Positions 35,068 to 42,851 of a DNA stretch of 43,232 bases are shown in pieces. A model generated the notes under the pieces. The model made no database searches and had not been told where the DNA came from. It saw only the letters and a program-made list of their open reading frames with translations. Position 1 is the stretch's first letter. Each line of letters begins with the position of its first letter. This DNA is from Desulfonema limicola (lineage in GTDB: Bacteria; Desulfobacterota; Desulfobacteria; Desulfobacterales; RPRI01), in assembly GCA_020723255.1 (NCBI GenBank), contig DYJH01000006.1, forward strand, positions 1 through 43,232, given 5' to 3'. Made by a program: the position numbers and the translations under genes.

Positions 35068-36774
35068 ATGCAGATAAGAAAACGAATAGGTGAGATGCTG
35101 ATGGAAAGCGGCCTGCTTTCGGAAGAGCAGTTGAAGCAGGCCCTGGCGGAACATAAAAAGGCGGGCTTGAAGATTGGCCAATATCTTGTTCGGAGTGGCA
35201 TCATTGCTGAAAACCATATCATAGATATTCTGAGCCGGCAGTTAAAGATCGAGAAGTATTACCCCGATAAATATCCGATCGATATGGAATTGTCACGCCT
35301 GATTACGGTGGATATCGCCCAGAAATATCAATTGGCGCCCCTCAGGAAGAGAGGTCGTTTGCTGACGATTGCCATGACCGATCCCCTCGACATTAAAGCC
35401 CTTGACTCCATTGAGGTGATGACCAATACCGAAGTGGAACCGGTGGTCTGTACGGAACGGGAGCTCAACCAGTTGATCAACAGCATCTACGGCATGCAGT
35501 CCCAGATCGGGGAAGTCCTGGAAAGCATGGAGATTGAGTCCCAGCCGGAGGAAAAAGGCATGGACCAGGAGGGGGTCGAGGATGTCCATGTTGCCTCCCT
35601 GCAGGATATGGCCGATAAAGCCCCGGTAGTGCGGCTGGTCAACTCCATCTTCGCGCAGGCAGTCCGAGAGGGGGCCAGCGACGTGCATATCAGCCCCCAG
35701 CAGGACAACATCCAGGTTCGCTTTCGCATTGACGGCAAGTTGCACGAAGTGCCTTCTCCGCCGAAAACGCTTTTACTGCCGATTATCGCCCGCTTGAAGA
35801 TCCTCTCCAATATGGACATTACGGTATCGAGGTTGCCACAGGACGGCCGTTTGACGATGCGCGCTGGAAATAAAGAGATCAATGTCCGTATCTCCACCAT
35901 GCCGACCATTTATGGTGAGAATATTGTACTCCGGCTGCTCGATACGAGTACAGGCGTTTACTCACTGGACCGTCTCGGGATGGTGGAAACAGACCGGGAT
36001 AAGATAGGGACAATGATTATGAAGCCTTATGGCATGATCCTGAGTACCGGACCGACAGGCAGCGGCAAGAGCACCAGCCTTTACGCGATCCTGAAAGAGG
36101 TAAACAGGCCAGATATCAATATCATCACCCTGGAAGATCCGGTGGAGTACCGGATTAACGATATCCGCCAGGTGCAACTTAACCGCAAGGCCGGCATGAC
36201 ATTCGCGAGCGGGCTGCGCTCCATACTGCGGCAAGACCCGGAAGTGATCATGGTAGGGGAAATCAGGGACAAAGAGACGGCGGCCATTGCCGTGCAGGCG
36301 GCTCAAACGGGACACCGTGTTTTAAGCACCCTGCATACAAACGACGCTGTCGGAGCCGTGACGCGCTTTATTGATATGGGCATTGAGCCCTTCCTCGTTT
36401 CCTCGGTTCTTCTGGTATCTTTTGCCCAGCGTCTTGTGCGTACTAATTGCTCCTATTGCTCGGAGCCTTACAAGCCTCCCGAAAAGGCATTGATCGCATG
36501 GGGCCTGGACAAGGCAGAAAACGCCAATTTCCGGAAGGGGAAAGGCTGCTATCAGTGTATGAACACTGGCTATAAAGGCCGGACAGGTATCTTCGAAGTG
36601 CTTGTTAACGACGAACATATTCAGAATATGATCATGAGGAAGAAATCGGCCCAGGAGATAGCGCGGGAAGCAGTGGCCGCAGGCAAATTAAGAACTTTGA
36701 AGGAGGATGCCGCCCACAAGGTTTTGCGGGGGATTACCACCCTGGAAGAAGCCGCTTCCGCAGTCCTGGTATGA
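35068..36774 (+). CDS. pilB: PilB-type assembly ATPase, cluster B
   Basis: The extension ATPase of cluster B, about 568 residues from the ATG at 35068, the normal family length. It has a single MshEN domain (KRIGEMLMESGLLSEEQLKQ; KIGQYLVRSGIIAENHI), an N2 domain with ASDVH and RFRIDGKLHE, Walker A GPTGSGKST, Walker B EVIMVGEIRD, His box LSTLHTNDA and a tetracysteine pair CSYC...CYQC. The ORF track starts at 35029, but those 13 codons come from a dispersed repeat and no homolog would share them. Unlike the cluster A ATPase it carries no duplication. Confidence 0.95.
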   Translation: MQIRKRIGEMLMESGLLSEEQLKQALAEHKKAGLKIGQYLVRSGIIAENHIIDILSRQLKIEKYYPDKYPIDMELSRLITVDIAQKYQLAPLRKRGRLLTIAMTDPLDIKALDSIEVMTNTEVEPVVCTERELNQLINSIYGMQSQIGEVLESMEIESQPEEKGMDQEGVEDVHVASLQDMADKAPVVRLVNSIFAQAVREGASDVHISPQQDNIQVRFRIDGKLHEVPSPPKTLLLPIIARLKILSNMDITVSRLPQDGRLTMRAGNKEINVRISTMPTIYGENIVLRLLDTSTGVYSLDRLGMVETDRDKIGTMIMKPYGMILSTGPTGSGKSTSLYAILKEVNRPDINIITLEDPVEYRINDIRQVQLNRKAGMTFASGLRSILRQDPEVIMVGEIRDKETAAIAVQAAQTGHRVLSTLHTNDAVGAVTRFIDMGIEPFLVSSVLLVSFAQRLVRTNCSYCSEPYKPPEKALIAWGLDKAENANFRKGKGCYQCMNTGYKGRTGIFEVLVNDEHIQNMIMRKKSAQEIAREAVAAGKLRTLKEDAAHKVLRGITTLEEAASAVLV

Positions 36775-36837
36775 CAGGATTCCCCATGGGTCATGGGCAA
36801 AAGAGATAACTTATTATTAATCCGGATAAAAGTAATT

Positions 36838-36945
36838 TGAATATCGAATACTGAATAAGGAATAATGAATGTCGAAGGAAGAGAAAAGGTAAGAATTAAA
36901 AAAAAATTCATTATTCGAAATTCATTATTCAATTTTTTATTAACA
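36838..36945. repeat. dispersed GAATATCGAA repeat with palindromic arms before pilC
   Basis: TTGAATATCGAATACTGAATA with GGAATAATGAATGTCGAAGG is mirrored by TTCATTATTCGAAATTCATTATTC about 50 bases later. It fills the 195-base pilB-pilC gap together with an A-rich run. Confidence 0.55.
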
Positions 36946-36969
36946 AGCCTGATAAAGTAAGGATATTTA

Positions 36970-38176
36970 ATGGCGACATTTTCCTATGAGTGCATAAGTG
37001 ACACCGGCGCTGTCATATCCGGAACTATCGAAGCCGATACCGCGGCAATGGCAGAATATCTGTTGATCGGCAAAGGCTATATCCCCATCAAGATTGCCAC
37101 AGACAAAACAAAGGAATCTTTCCTGAATCGATTTAACGAAAGGTTTGGAAAGCTTGACCCGCGAGAACTTATCCTTTTTACGAAACAATTCCGCTCCATG
37201 CTTCATGCGGGTGTGCCTATTCTCCGGCTATTGCAGGTTTTGGAAGCGCAGACGGAGAACAAGGTCTTGAAACTCGTTGTAGTGCGCATGGTGCGGGATA
37301 TCAAAGAGGGTTCCACCCTGTACGAAGCCATGGAAAAACATCCGTCGGTTTTCTCCCCGTTGTACCGCAGCATGGTGCGGGCAGGCGAAATGAGCGGCGC
37401 TCTGCCGGAGGTGCTTAGACGGCTCGTTTACATAATCGAGCATGAAACGAAGATCAGATCAGACATCAGGTCTGCACTTCAGTACCCCAAGATGGTGGTG
37501 TTCGCTCTGGGCGGGGCTTTTTTCGTTCTGCTGACCTTTGTCATCCCGAAGTTTGTAACCATATTTGACAAGGCTGGTATCGCGCTTCCCTTGCCAACAA
37601 AGATTGCCATGCACATGTACCAGTTGCTTGTGAACTATTGGTATCTGATTATCGCTGCAGTAGCCGGCCTCATCTTCGGTTTGCGGGCATATTTCAAGAC
37701 CGGCGCAGGCCGGTTGGTCAAAGACGCCTTTCTGCTCAGAATGCCGATTTTAGGACCTCTCTTCCAGAAGGCGGCCATGTCGCGTTTTGCCAGCATTTTT
37801 GCCATCCTTCATTCCAGCGGGGTGCCGGTAATGACTTCTATGAGCATCCTCTCCGAAGTCATTGGCAATGCTTCAATTTCCAGGGATTTTGAACGCGTGC
37901 GCCAGCAGATGGAAGGAGGGCAGGGCATTGCGGGGCAGCTCCAGGCACTTTACGCCCATGGTTGTCGATATGATTGCGATTGGCGAGGAGACAGGCAACA
38001 TAGAAGAGATGCTGAGGGAAATCACGGCCCATTATGATGATGAAGTGGCTTATGCAGTTAAGGGTTTGTCGGACGCCGTCGGTCCGATTCTGATTGTGGC
38101 TCTGGCCGCGGTCGTCGGCTTTTTTGCCCTGGCGATTTTTATGCCCATGTGGGATTTAACAAAGTTAGTAAGATAG
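36970..38176 (+). pseudogene. pilC: PilC/GspF-type platform protein, cluster B, frameshifted
   Basis: Reading starts well (MATFSYECISDTGAVISGTI, with AAGGA before the ATG) and contains the first T2SSF repeat (LILFTKQFRSMLHAGVPILR) and the second (MSRFASIFAILHSSGVPVMT). After QQMEGGQGIAG the frame is lost and the ORF ends at 38037. The continuation HFTPMVVDMIAIGEETGNIE, LPMWDL-type C-terminus included, is in the +1 frame up to 38176. One extra base in the GGGG at 37932-37935 explains both halves: without it the protein reads through for 401 residues, matching the 402 of the cluster A paralog. Either the gene is inactive or the base is a sequencing or assembly error. Confidence 0.9.
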
Positions 38177-38266
38177 TATTCACAATAAGTGATGAAAAAA
38201 TTGTTGTGAGACATTATTATCGGTGATAAATAATACTAGAACAAAAAAAATGAAAAGGAGAAAAAA

Positions 38267-38635
38267 ATGAAAAAAAATGTTTTAAGGAATGAAGGAGGTT
38301 TTACACTGATTGAAATCATCGCAGTTTTGGTCATACTTGGCATCCTGGCCTCCGTGGCCGTGCCTAAGTATTTGGATATGCAAACACAGGCAAGACAGAA
38401 TGCCGTACAAGGCGCCGTAGCTGCGCTGCAATCGACCGCTACTCTGGAGTATGCAAAGAATCTGCTTACAACCCCGTCGACAACGACCTATACGCCCACT
38501 TCACCGGTTGTAGTTGGTGATTTTAGCGGCACCATAGCAAATGCTGCCGGGGTGGTAACTGTCACAGTGACTGGTGGACCGACGTGGTGGGCCAGTTCCA
38601 TCACAGGCAACTCAAAATCTTTTTCAATCTATTGA
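38267..38635 (+). CDS. type IV prepilin (MshA/PilA-like), cluster B
   Basis: A 122-residue prepilin with leader MKKNVLRNEGG, then FTLIEIIAVLVILGILASVA with mature Glu5. The small globular part is rich in Thr and Val (TTPSTTTYTPTSPVVVG; GVVTVTVTGGPTWWASSI), and no cysteine pair is present. AAAAGGAG lies seven bases before the ATG, one of the best ribosome sites in the window, and a strong hairpin follows. It is the likely major subunit of cluster B. The many Thr and Ser residues are possible O-glycosylation sites, which fits the gene downstream. Confidence 0.92.
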   Translation: MKKNVLRNEGGFTLIEIIAVLVILGILASVAVPKYLDMQTQARQNAVQGAVAALQSTATLEYAKNLLTTPSTTTYTPTSPVVVGDFSGTIANAAGVVTVTVTGGPTWWASSITGNSKSFSIY

Positions 38636-38667
38636 TTTATGCCGAGTTATCGGTACAATTTGTGATG

Positions 38668-38708
38668 CATAGAGATAGCTGATCATAACCTGATCAGCTA
38701 TCTCTATG
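38668..38708. terminator. perfect 18-bp stem-loop after the cluster B pilin gene
   Basis: CATAGAGATAGCTGATCA and its exact complement flank a five-base loop (TAACC). It lies 33 bases after the pilin stop. Only a weak T-rich stretch follows, so it may limit read-through into the next gene or stabilise the pilin message. Confidence 0.65.
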
Positions 38709-38726
38709 TTAGCTTCCTTTATGGAT

Positions 38727-40757
38727 ATGAAACATTGCCCCTGGTCCGGCCTCTTAACTTACGTCCTGATTGTGTGCGCCATTATCGGTTTGACGATCTT
38801 TGCTTACAAAGGTCTTGGCGGACACCAATTTCTCAATTTTGACGATGACGTTTACGTAGCCACAAATAATCATGTGAAAAACGGCTTCACATGGGAGGGA
38901 CTGAAGTGGGCTTTTACCTTCACTGATGTTTCCTACTGGCAGCCCCTGGCGTTATTGTCCCACATGCTGGATTGCCAGCTTTTTGGCGTGAAACCGGGGC
39001 CCCATCTACTGATGAATCTGATGTTCCACATAGTTAACTCTCTTCTTCTGTTTCTGATTCTTAGGAAAATGACGGGCGCTGAAATCAAGGCCGCCCTGGT
39101 GGCCTTATTATTTGCCCTTCATCCCCTGAACTGCGATTCCATTGCCTGGCTGGCAGAAAGAAAAACCGTTTTGAGTGCCCTGTTTTTTCTGGCGGCGATC
39201 CATACTTACATTTCTTATGCGCAAGGAAAAAGAAATTGGCTCTTTGCCGTTACATTGGGTCTTTATGCCTTAGGTCTGATGAGTAAACCCGCCATTCTTA
39301 CCTTTCCTTTTCTCCTTTTGGTATTGGATTACTGGCCGCTGGGCAGGTTGCGGCATTACGATCCTTATGCTTCCGAGAGTAAAACAGTGTCAAGAGGTCA
39401 TTGGGAAAGATTGGTTGCTTTGTGTAAATCAAACAATGTTTCACTTATCCTGGAGAAAGCGCCTTTTCTTGTTCTATCCCTGCTTTCGGCATCCCTGACC
39501 ATGGCTTCGGTCATGGATGCTCACATGGTGGTCGGTAACCGGCTTATCCCGCTTTCTCTGCGGATTTATAATCTCTTTGTTTCCATTGTGCATTACTTGC
39601 GCAATATCTTCTGGCCGGTCGAATTATCCATTTTCTATCCTTTCCCGAAAACGATTGTCCTGTCAGAGCTGTTTCTGGCGCTGCTGATTGAAGCTTCGGC
39701 AAGCTTTCTGGCTTTTAAAATGAGGAAGGAAAGGCCTTGGCTTTTAGCGGGATGGTGCTGGTTTCTCATCGCCTTGGCGCCAGCCTGCGGCCTGGTACAG
39801 GCGGGTCTATGGCCCGCAATTGCCAACCGTTTCATGTACCTGCCCCTGATGGGGATTTTAGTGATGCTGGTCTGGGAAGGCGACGAACGATTAAAGGGAG
39901 CTTATTCGCGAGTTTTAAAGGTCATTTTATGCAGTGCCTTGCTGATTTTCCTTCTCTCTTTGACCCATCTCCAGAATATCTATTATTCCAATAGTTTTTC
40001 CTTATTTAACCGCTGTCTGAGCGTGGTCGGCAAAAATGAACTGGCGCTCAATAATTTAGGCCAGTCACTGGCTACTTTAGGCCGGGTAAACGAGGCCATG
40101 CAGAATTTTGCTGAGAACATCAAACTTAATCCGATGCAGGCTACATCTTACAGTAATTACGGTACCTGTTTAGTCGCCAAGGGCGATGATCTTCAAGCCA
40201 TCCCCTATTTCCAAAAGGCGATTGCCCTTAATCCCAGGCTGATTGTTCCCTACATACATCTTGGCCTCATACAGAACCGGCGAGGGTATAAAAACGAAGC
40301 GGTAAAGATCATGGAGAAAGCACTGCAAATCGACCAAAATAATTTGGAGGCGCACAATAATTTGGGCGCCATCCTTGCCGAGCAGGGCAAATTTTCTGCA
40401 GCGGCGTCGCATTTCTTATTTGTTTTGAAAGCAGACCCCGCGCATGTACAGGCGAGGCTCAATCTGGCTAGCGCCTATGAAGAGACGGGTCTGTATGCTG
40501 AAGCCATGGTCGAGTACGAAACCCTCGATAAATCATTGACCCGCAACAAGGGCTATGTGCACTATCGAATTGCCCGCCTGTATGCACAAAAGGGTATGTT
40601 CAGGGAATGTGTCAATTACCTATCGGCGGCCCGGAAAGAAAATTTGAAGGTGGGGGAATATATTAAAACAGATAAGAAATTCGACGGTTTTCGAGCATCA
40701 GCGTTTTCTGCGCCATTTCTGGAAGATCAAAAAAAGAGACTTTCCGGGGTTGAATAG
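38727..40757 (+). CDS. membrane GT-C-like protein with C-terminal TPR repeats
   Basis: About 676 residues. The N-terminal two thirds are polytopic, with an acidic loop after the first helix (NFDDDVYVATNNHVKNG) and the block FHIVNSLLLFLILRKMTG ... ALHPLNCDSIAWLAERK that resembles TMTC/protein O-mannosyltransferase-type GT-C enzymes. About six tetratricopeptide repeats follow from residue 440 of the ORF (NNLGQSLATLGRVNEAMQNF, SNYGTCLVAKGDDLQAIPYF and others). The ORF track starts at 38706, inside the hairpin; the later ATG at 38727 is preferred, without a clear ribosome site. Its position behind the Thr-rich pilin suggests pilin glycosylation. This is inferred, and no donor can be named. Confidence 0.78.
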   Translation: MKHCPWSGLLTYVLIVCAIIGLTIFAYKGLGGHQFLNFDDDVYVATNNHVKNGFTWEGLKWAFTFTDVSYWQPLALLSHMLDCQLFGVKPGPHLLMNLMFHIVNSLLLFLILRKMTGAEIKAALVALLFALHPLNCDSIAWLAERKTVLSALFFLAAIHTYISYAQGKRNWLFAVTLGLYALGLMSKPAILTFPFLLLVLDYWPLGRLRHYDPYASESKTVSRGHWERLVALCKSNNVSLILEKAPFLVLSLLSASLTMASVMDAHMVVGNRLIPLSLRIYNLFVSIVHYLRNIFWPVELSIFYPFPKTIVLSELFLALLIEASASFLAFKMRKERPWLLAGWCWFLIALAPACGLVQAGLWPAIANRFMYLPLMGILVMLVWEGDERLKGAYSRVLKVILCSALLIFLLSLTHLQNIYYSNSFSLFNRCLSVVGKNELALNNLGQSLATLGRVNEAMQNFAENIKLNPMQATSYSNYGTCLVAKGDDLQAIPYFQKAIALNPRLIVPYIHLGLIQNRRGYKNEAVKIMEKALQIDQNNLEAHNNLGAILAEQGKFSAAASHFLFVLKADPAHVQARLNLASAYEETGLYAEAMVEYETLDKSLTRNKGYVHYRIARLYAQKGMFRECVNYLSAARKENLKVGEYIKTDKKFDGFRASAFSAPFLEDQKKRLSGVE

Positions 40758-41180
40758 CGTTGCGGCTTTTGCAGGTATGTTCTAAATAATCCGGTTAATC
40801 TGATTGATCCATGGGGGCTGTGTTCGGAATATAATAATCTATCATTGGGCGAGAGAATAGGAGCGCAAGTACAGGGGCAGTTGGAATATAGTGGACTTAA
40901 ACCTAATACAGGCAAATTGATAACGGTTCAAACACCTAATTTTACCCAAGGCCAACTGGAGGCAATTTCTAAGATTGGTATAGGTAGTGCTCTTATAACT
41001 GGCGGAACAATGTATCTTCCAGAGGGCGCACCAGCAATTGCCTTAGGAATTCCTATTCTATCTGAGGGTTTAACACTTGGTGCGGTTGAATTTATTTTTA
41101 AGTGTGATACAAGTAATATCCCATCCGAATGGGAAGTGTTTGGAAAAGCGGTAAATGGAATTTATAAGAACAGACGGTAA
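40758..41180 (+). pseudogene. C-terminal remnant of an RHS-type polymorphic toxin
   Basis: Directly after the TAG of the TPR gene, in the same frame, translation gives RYVLNNPVNLIDPWGLC, the conserved end of the RHS-repeat-associated core, followed by about 120 residues of a variable C-terminus (GERIGAQVQGQLEYSGLKPN ... FGKAVNGIYKNRR). The RHS repeats before it are missing. The only in-frame start candidate after the core is TTG at 40845, used by the ORF track. The variable part has a Gly/Ala/Ile-rich hydrophobic stretch (IGIGSALITGGTMYLPEGAP), which might insert into membranes. I do not recognise the toxin class. Confidence 0.8.
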
Positions 41181-41188
41181 ATAAACAA

Positions 41189-41398
41189 ATGCATAAAATA
41201 ATAAATTTAATAGAAGCAGGTTTTGGCCTAATAACAGCAGGTTGGATGCTTTTATATTACTTAGGCAAGCTTAATTATAAAGGTGAAAAAGAGGAGAGAA
41301 GGCGAAAAAAGGTTGAAAAATATGGTGTTTTATCAGTTATAGTTATATTAGTTTTAATTATTAGTAGTATATCTTTAATCATATTAACGATAGTCTAA
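41189..41398 (+). CDS. small two-helix membrane protein, candidate immunity protein
   Basis: A 69-residue protein with two membrane helices (LIEAGFGLITAGWMLLYYLG and VLSVIVILVLIISSISLIIL) joined by a strongly basic loop (KGEKEERRRKKVEKYG). It starts nine bases after the RHS remnant stop; no ribosome site is visible. Immunity genes of RHS toxins sit in this position, and a membrane immunity protein would suit a membrane-acting toxin. The function is inferred from position alone. Confidence 0.55.
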   Translation: MHKIINLIEAGFGLITAGWMLLYYLGKLNYKGEKEERRRKKVEKYGVLSVIVILVLIISSISLIILTIV

Positions 41399-41538
41399 TG
41401 GAAAAATGCTAAGCAGCTTAAGGTTTTTTCTTTAATCGCTTTTCTGTTTTTTGGGAGGGCGGAGGAAGAATGATAAAATCAGATGCCGCTAACCTTATTG
41501 TTTACGCTCTGCCTGGCGTGAGCCGTTGCTTCTGATTG

Positions 41539-41606
41539 CATAATCTGAATTATCTCGACGCCTTGCAGTACTTTTTGCAGTGTTGGATAATTAAGTTCAG
41601 ATTATG
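41539..41606. repeat. imperfect inverted repeat between accessory genes
   Basis: CATAATCTGAATTATC is mirrored by GATAATTAAGTTCAGATTATG, with TGCAGTACTTTTTGCA inside. It lies in the 268-base non-coding gap between the candidate immunity gene and the PIN toxin and may be a recombination or mobile-element scar. Confidence 0.45.
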
Positions 41607-41666
41607 TAAGAAGATGCAGGGGCCCTGACAAGGGGGTTAAGATGACAGCGGCTACCTTGATGTTTA

Positions 41667-42056
41667 TCATTCCAGAACTTCAACAAATTGGGAATTTCTG
41701 ATAACAGGATCATTGGTAATAAGCGGCAATCCAAGATATCTGGCGGTAGCGGCAATAAGATGGTCGTGCAGTTCCGGAATATCATCAATCTCGGCAGCGG
41801 TTTTAAGAATATCAAAACTAAGCGGCTCAAATTGATAGTTCTGGCTTTTGAAAAGCTCTTCTGTTTGAAGCAGGCTAACATTAATTCTATTTTTTTCAAA
41901 CAAGTAAAGCATCTCCATCAAGACAATTGCCGGAATGATGATAATGCTTTCTCCTCTATCTGCGGACTGATAAGCCCGATGAGATCTTTCATTGATTGTT
42001 TTTTTACCCATCATAATTTTTACAAGAGCCTGAGTATCGGTTACAAAGCTATCCAT
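41667..42056 (-). CDS. PIN-domain toxin (VapC-like)
   Basis: About 129 residues from the ATG at 42056 (AGGAG seven bases before); the ORF track starts at 42077. The PIN fold acidic residues are seen in MDSFVTDTQALVKIM, in the central PAIVLMEMLYLFEK and in ELHDHLIAATARYLGLPLIT followed by ND. PIN toxins are RNases. The gene overlaps its antitoxin by eight bases, which couples translation. Confidence 0.85.
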   Translation of the reverse strand: MDSFVTDTQALVKIMMGKKTINERSHRAYQSADRGESIIIIPAIVLMEMLYLFEKNRINVSLLQTEELFKSQNYQFEPLSFDILKTAAEIDDIPELHDHLIAATARYLGLPLITNDPVIRNSQFVEVLE

Positions 42057-42288
42057 TATAAAACTCCTGATCAACATGCTTCCATGTCTGCTGCTTAAAC
42101 TCTTTCAATTTGGAAAGGTCGATATCATGCCCTTTTAGAATTCCTTCAAGTTTGACCAACTTTTTTTCCCCAAGCTTTTTTTTATGCCTCATAAAATCAA
42201 TAAAATTGGCAATATCGCCTAAATCTTGCTCGGAAAAGCCAATCAGCTTGTTGTAAATCTCATGTTTGGTTATAGCTGCCTTATTCAT
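42049..42288 (-). CDS. putative antitoxin of the PIN toxin
   Basis: About 79 residues from the ATG at 42288 (GGAG six bases before); the ORF track starts at 42300. It is highly charged and helical (HEIYNKLIGFSEQDLGDIAN; KKKLGEKKLVKLEGILKG), with no clear VapB or AbrB strand motif. Its position directly before a PIN toxin with overlap indicates an antitoxin. The C-terminal part (LKEFKQQTWKHVDQEFYN) would bind the toxin. Confidence 0.7.
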   Translation of the reverse strand: MNKAAITKHEIYNKLIGFSEQDLGDIANFIDFMRHKKKLGEKKLVKLEGILKGHDIDLSKLKEFKQQTWKHVDQEFYNG

Positions 42289-42303
42289 TTTATTCTCCAT
42301 CGC

Positions 42304-42663
42304 TTATATTTCTTTTTGAACAGCCAGGTTTTGAAATTTGTTTTTCATGATAAAGGTGTCCAGAATTTCTAAAATTGTTCCTTTATCCTTGTCGCTGAGT
42401 CTGTCAATATCTTCAAGCCTTCTTAAAAGCTCTTTGTCTTTGATATTTACTTTGGCCGGTTTGCCCTGGGCCTCGGAGGCCAAATAATCAAGAGAAACAT
42501 CAAATACATCCGCAAGCTTCATTAGGACTTCGGTAGAGGGAATATTACGTCCTCTTTCATAAGCCGAAACCTGTTTCTGGTGAATCCTCATTTTGCTTCC
42601 GAGCTGCGCTTGTGACCAGTTTTTTTCCTGCCTAAGTTGTTTGATTTTTTCTTTAATAGCCAT
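42304..42663 (-). CDS. XRE-family transcriptional regulator
   Basis: About 119 residues from the ATG at 42663, with AAAGGGA before it; the ORF track extends to 42693. An HTH_3 domain lies at residues 3-60 (IKQLRQEKNWSQAQLGSKMR; QVSAYERGRNIPSTEVLMKL), followed by a short C-terminal helix pair (LLRRLEDIDRLSDKDKGTIL). It is the first gene of a three-gene unit with the antitoxin and PIN toxin (gap about 15 bases), so it may be the operon's repressor. Confidence 0.88.
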   Translation of the reverse strand: MAIKEKIKQLRQEKNWSQAQLGSKMRIHQKQVSAYERGRNIPSTEVLMKLADVFDVSLDYLASEAQGKPAKVNIKDKELLRRLEDIDRLSDKDKGTILEILDTFIMKNKFQNLAVQKEI

Positions 42664-42693
42664 GCTAAATTCCCTTTCATTATAAAATATCAT

Positions 42694-42851
42694 GCTATTG
42701 GGTATATTACACTATTTGTGTTTAACTTTTCCAGAAAAAAAACCATATTGCACTTGATATAAAGAAATGATCAGGGTATTAATTATCCCCAATAGCATTA
42801 CACTTGTTTAAGGATTTTGGCAGAAAAAAGGCCATCAACTTAAAACTCGGC
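42694..42851. promoter_or_regulatory. upstream region of the XRE operon with repeated ATTACACT sites
   Basis: ATTACACT occurs at 42706-42713 and 42797-42804, each followed by TGT/TTTAA and then CAGAAAAAA...CCAT, which makes an approximate direct repeat of about 40 bases. GCTATTGGGT (near 42694) and CCCCAATAGC (near 42787) are an inverted pair. These may be operators for the XRE protein. No gene is present here. Confidence 0.4.

Noticed and set aside
35293-36618. Several minus-strand ORFs of 98-150 residues opposite pilB
   Set aside because: They are antisense to a strongly conserved ATPase and have no ribosome sites or domains.
38177-38266. Sigma-54 or strong sigma-70 promoter before the cluster B pilin
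   Set aside because: No GG-N10-GC pair was found, and the best TTGTTG/TGATAA pair is too weak to report as a feature.
40845-41180. ORF 40845-41180 as a normal independent gene
   Set aside because: The same frame is open upstream to the TPR gene stop and encodes the RHS-core end motif, so it is better described as a truncated RHS tail; the TTG start is unproven.
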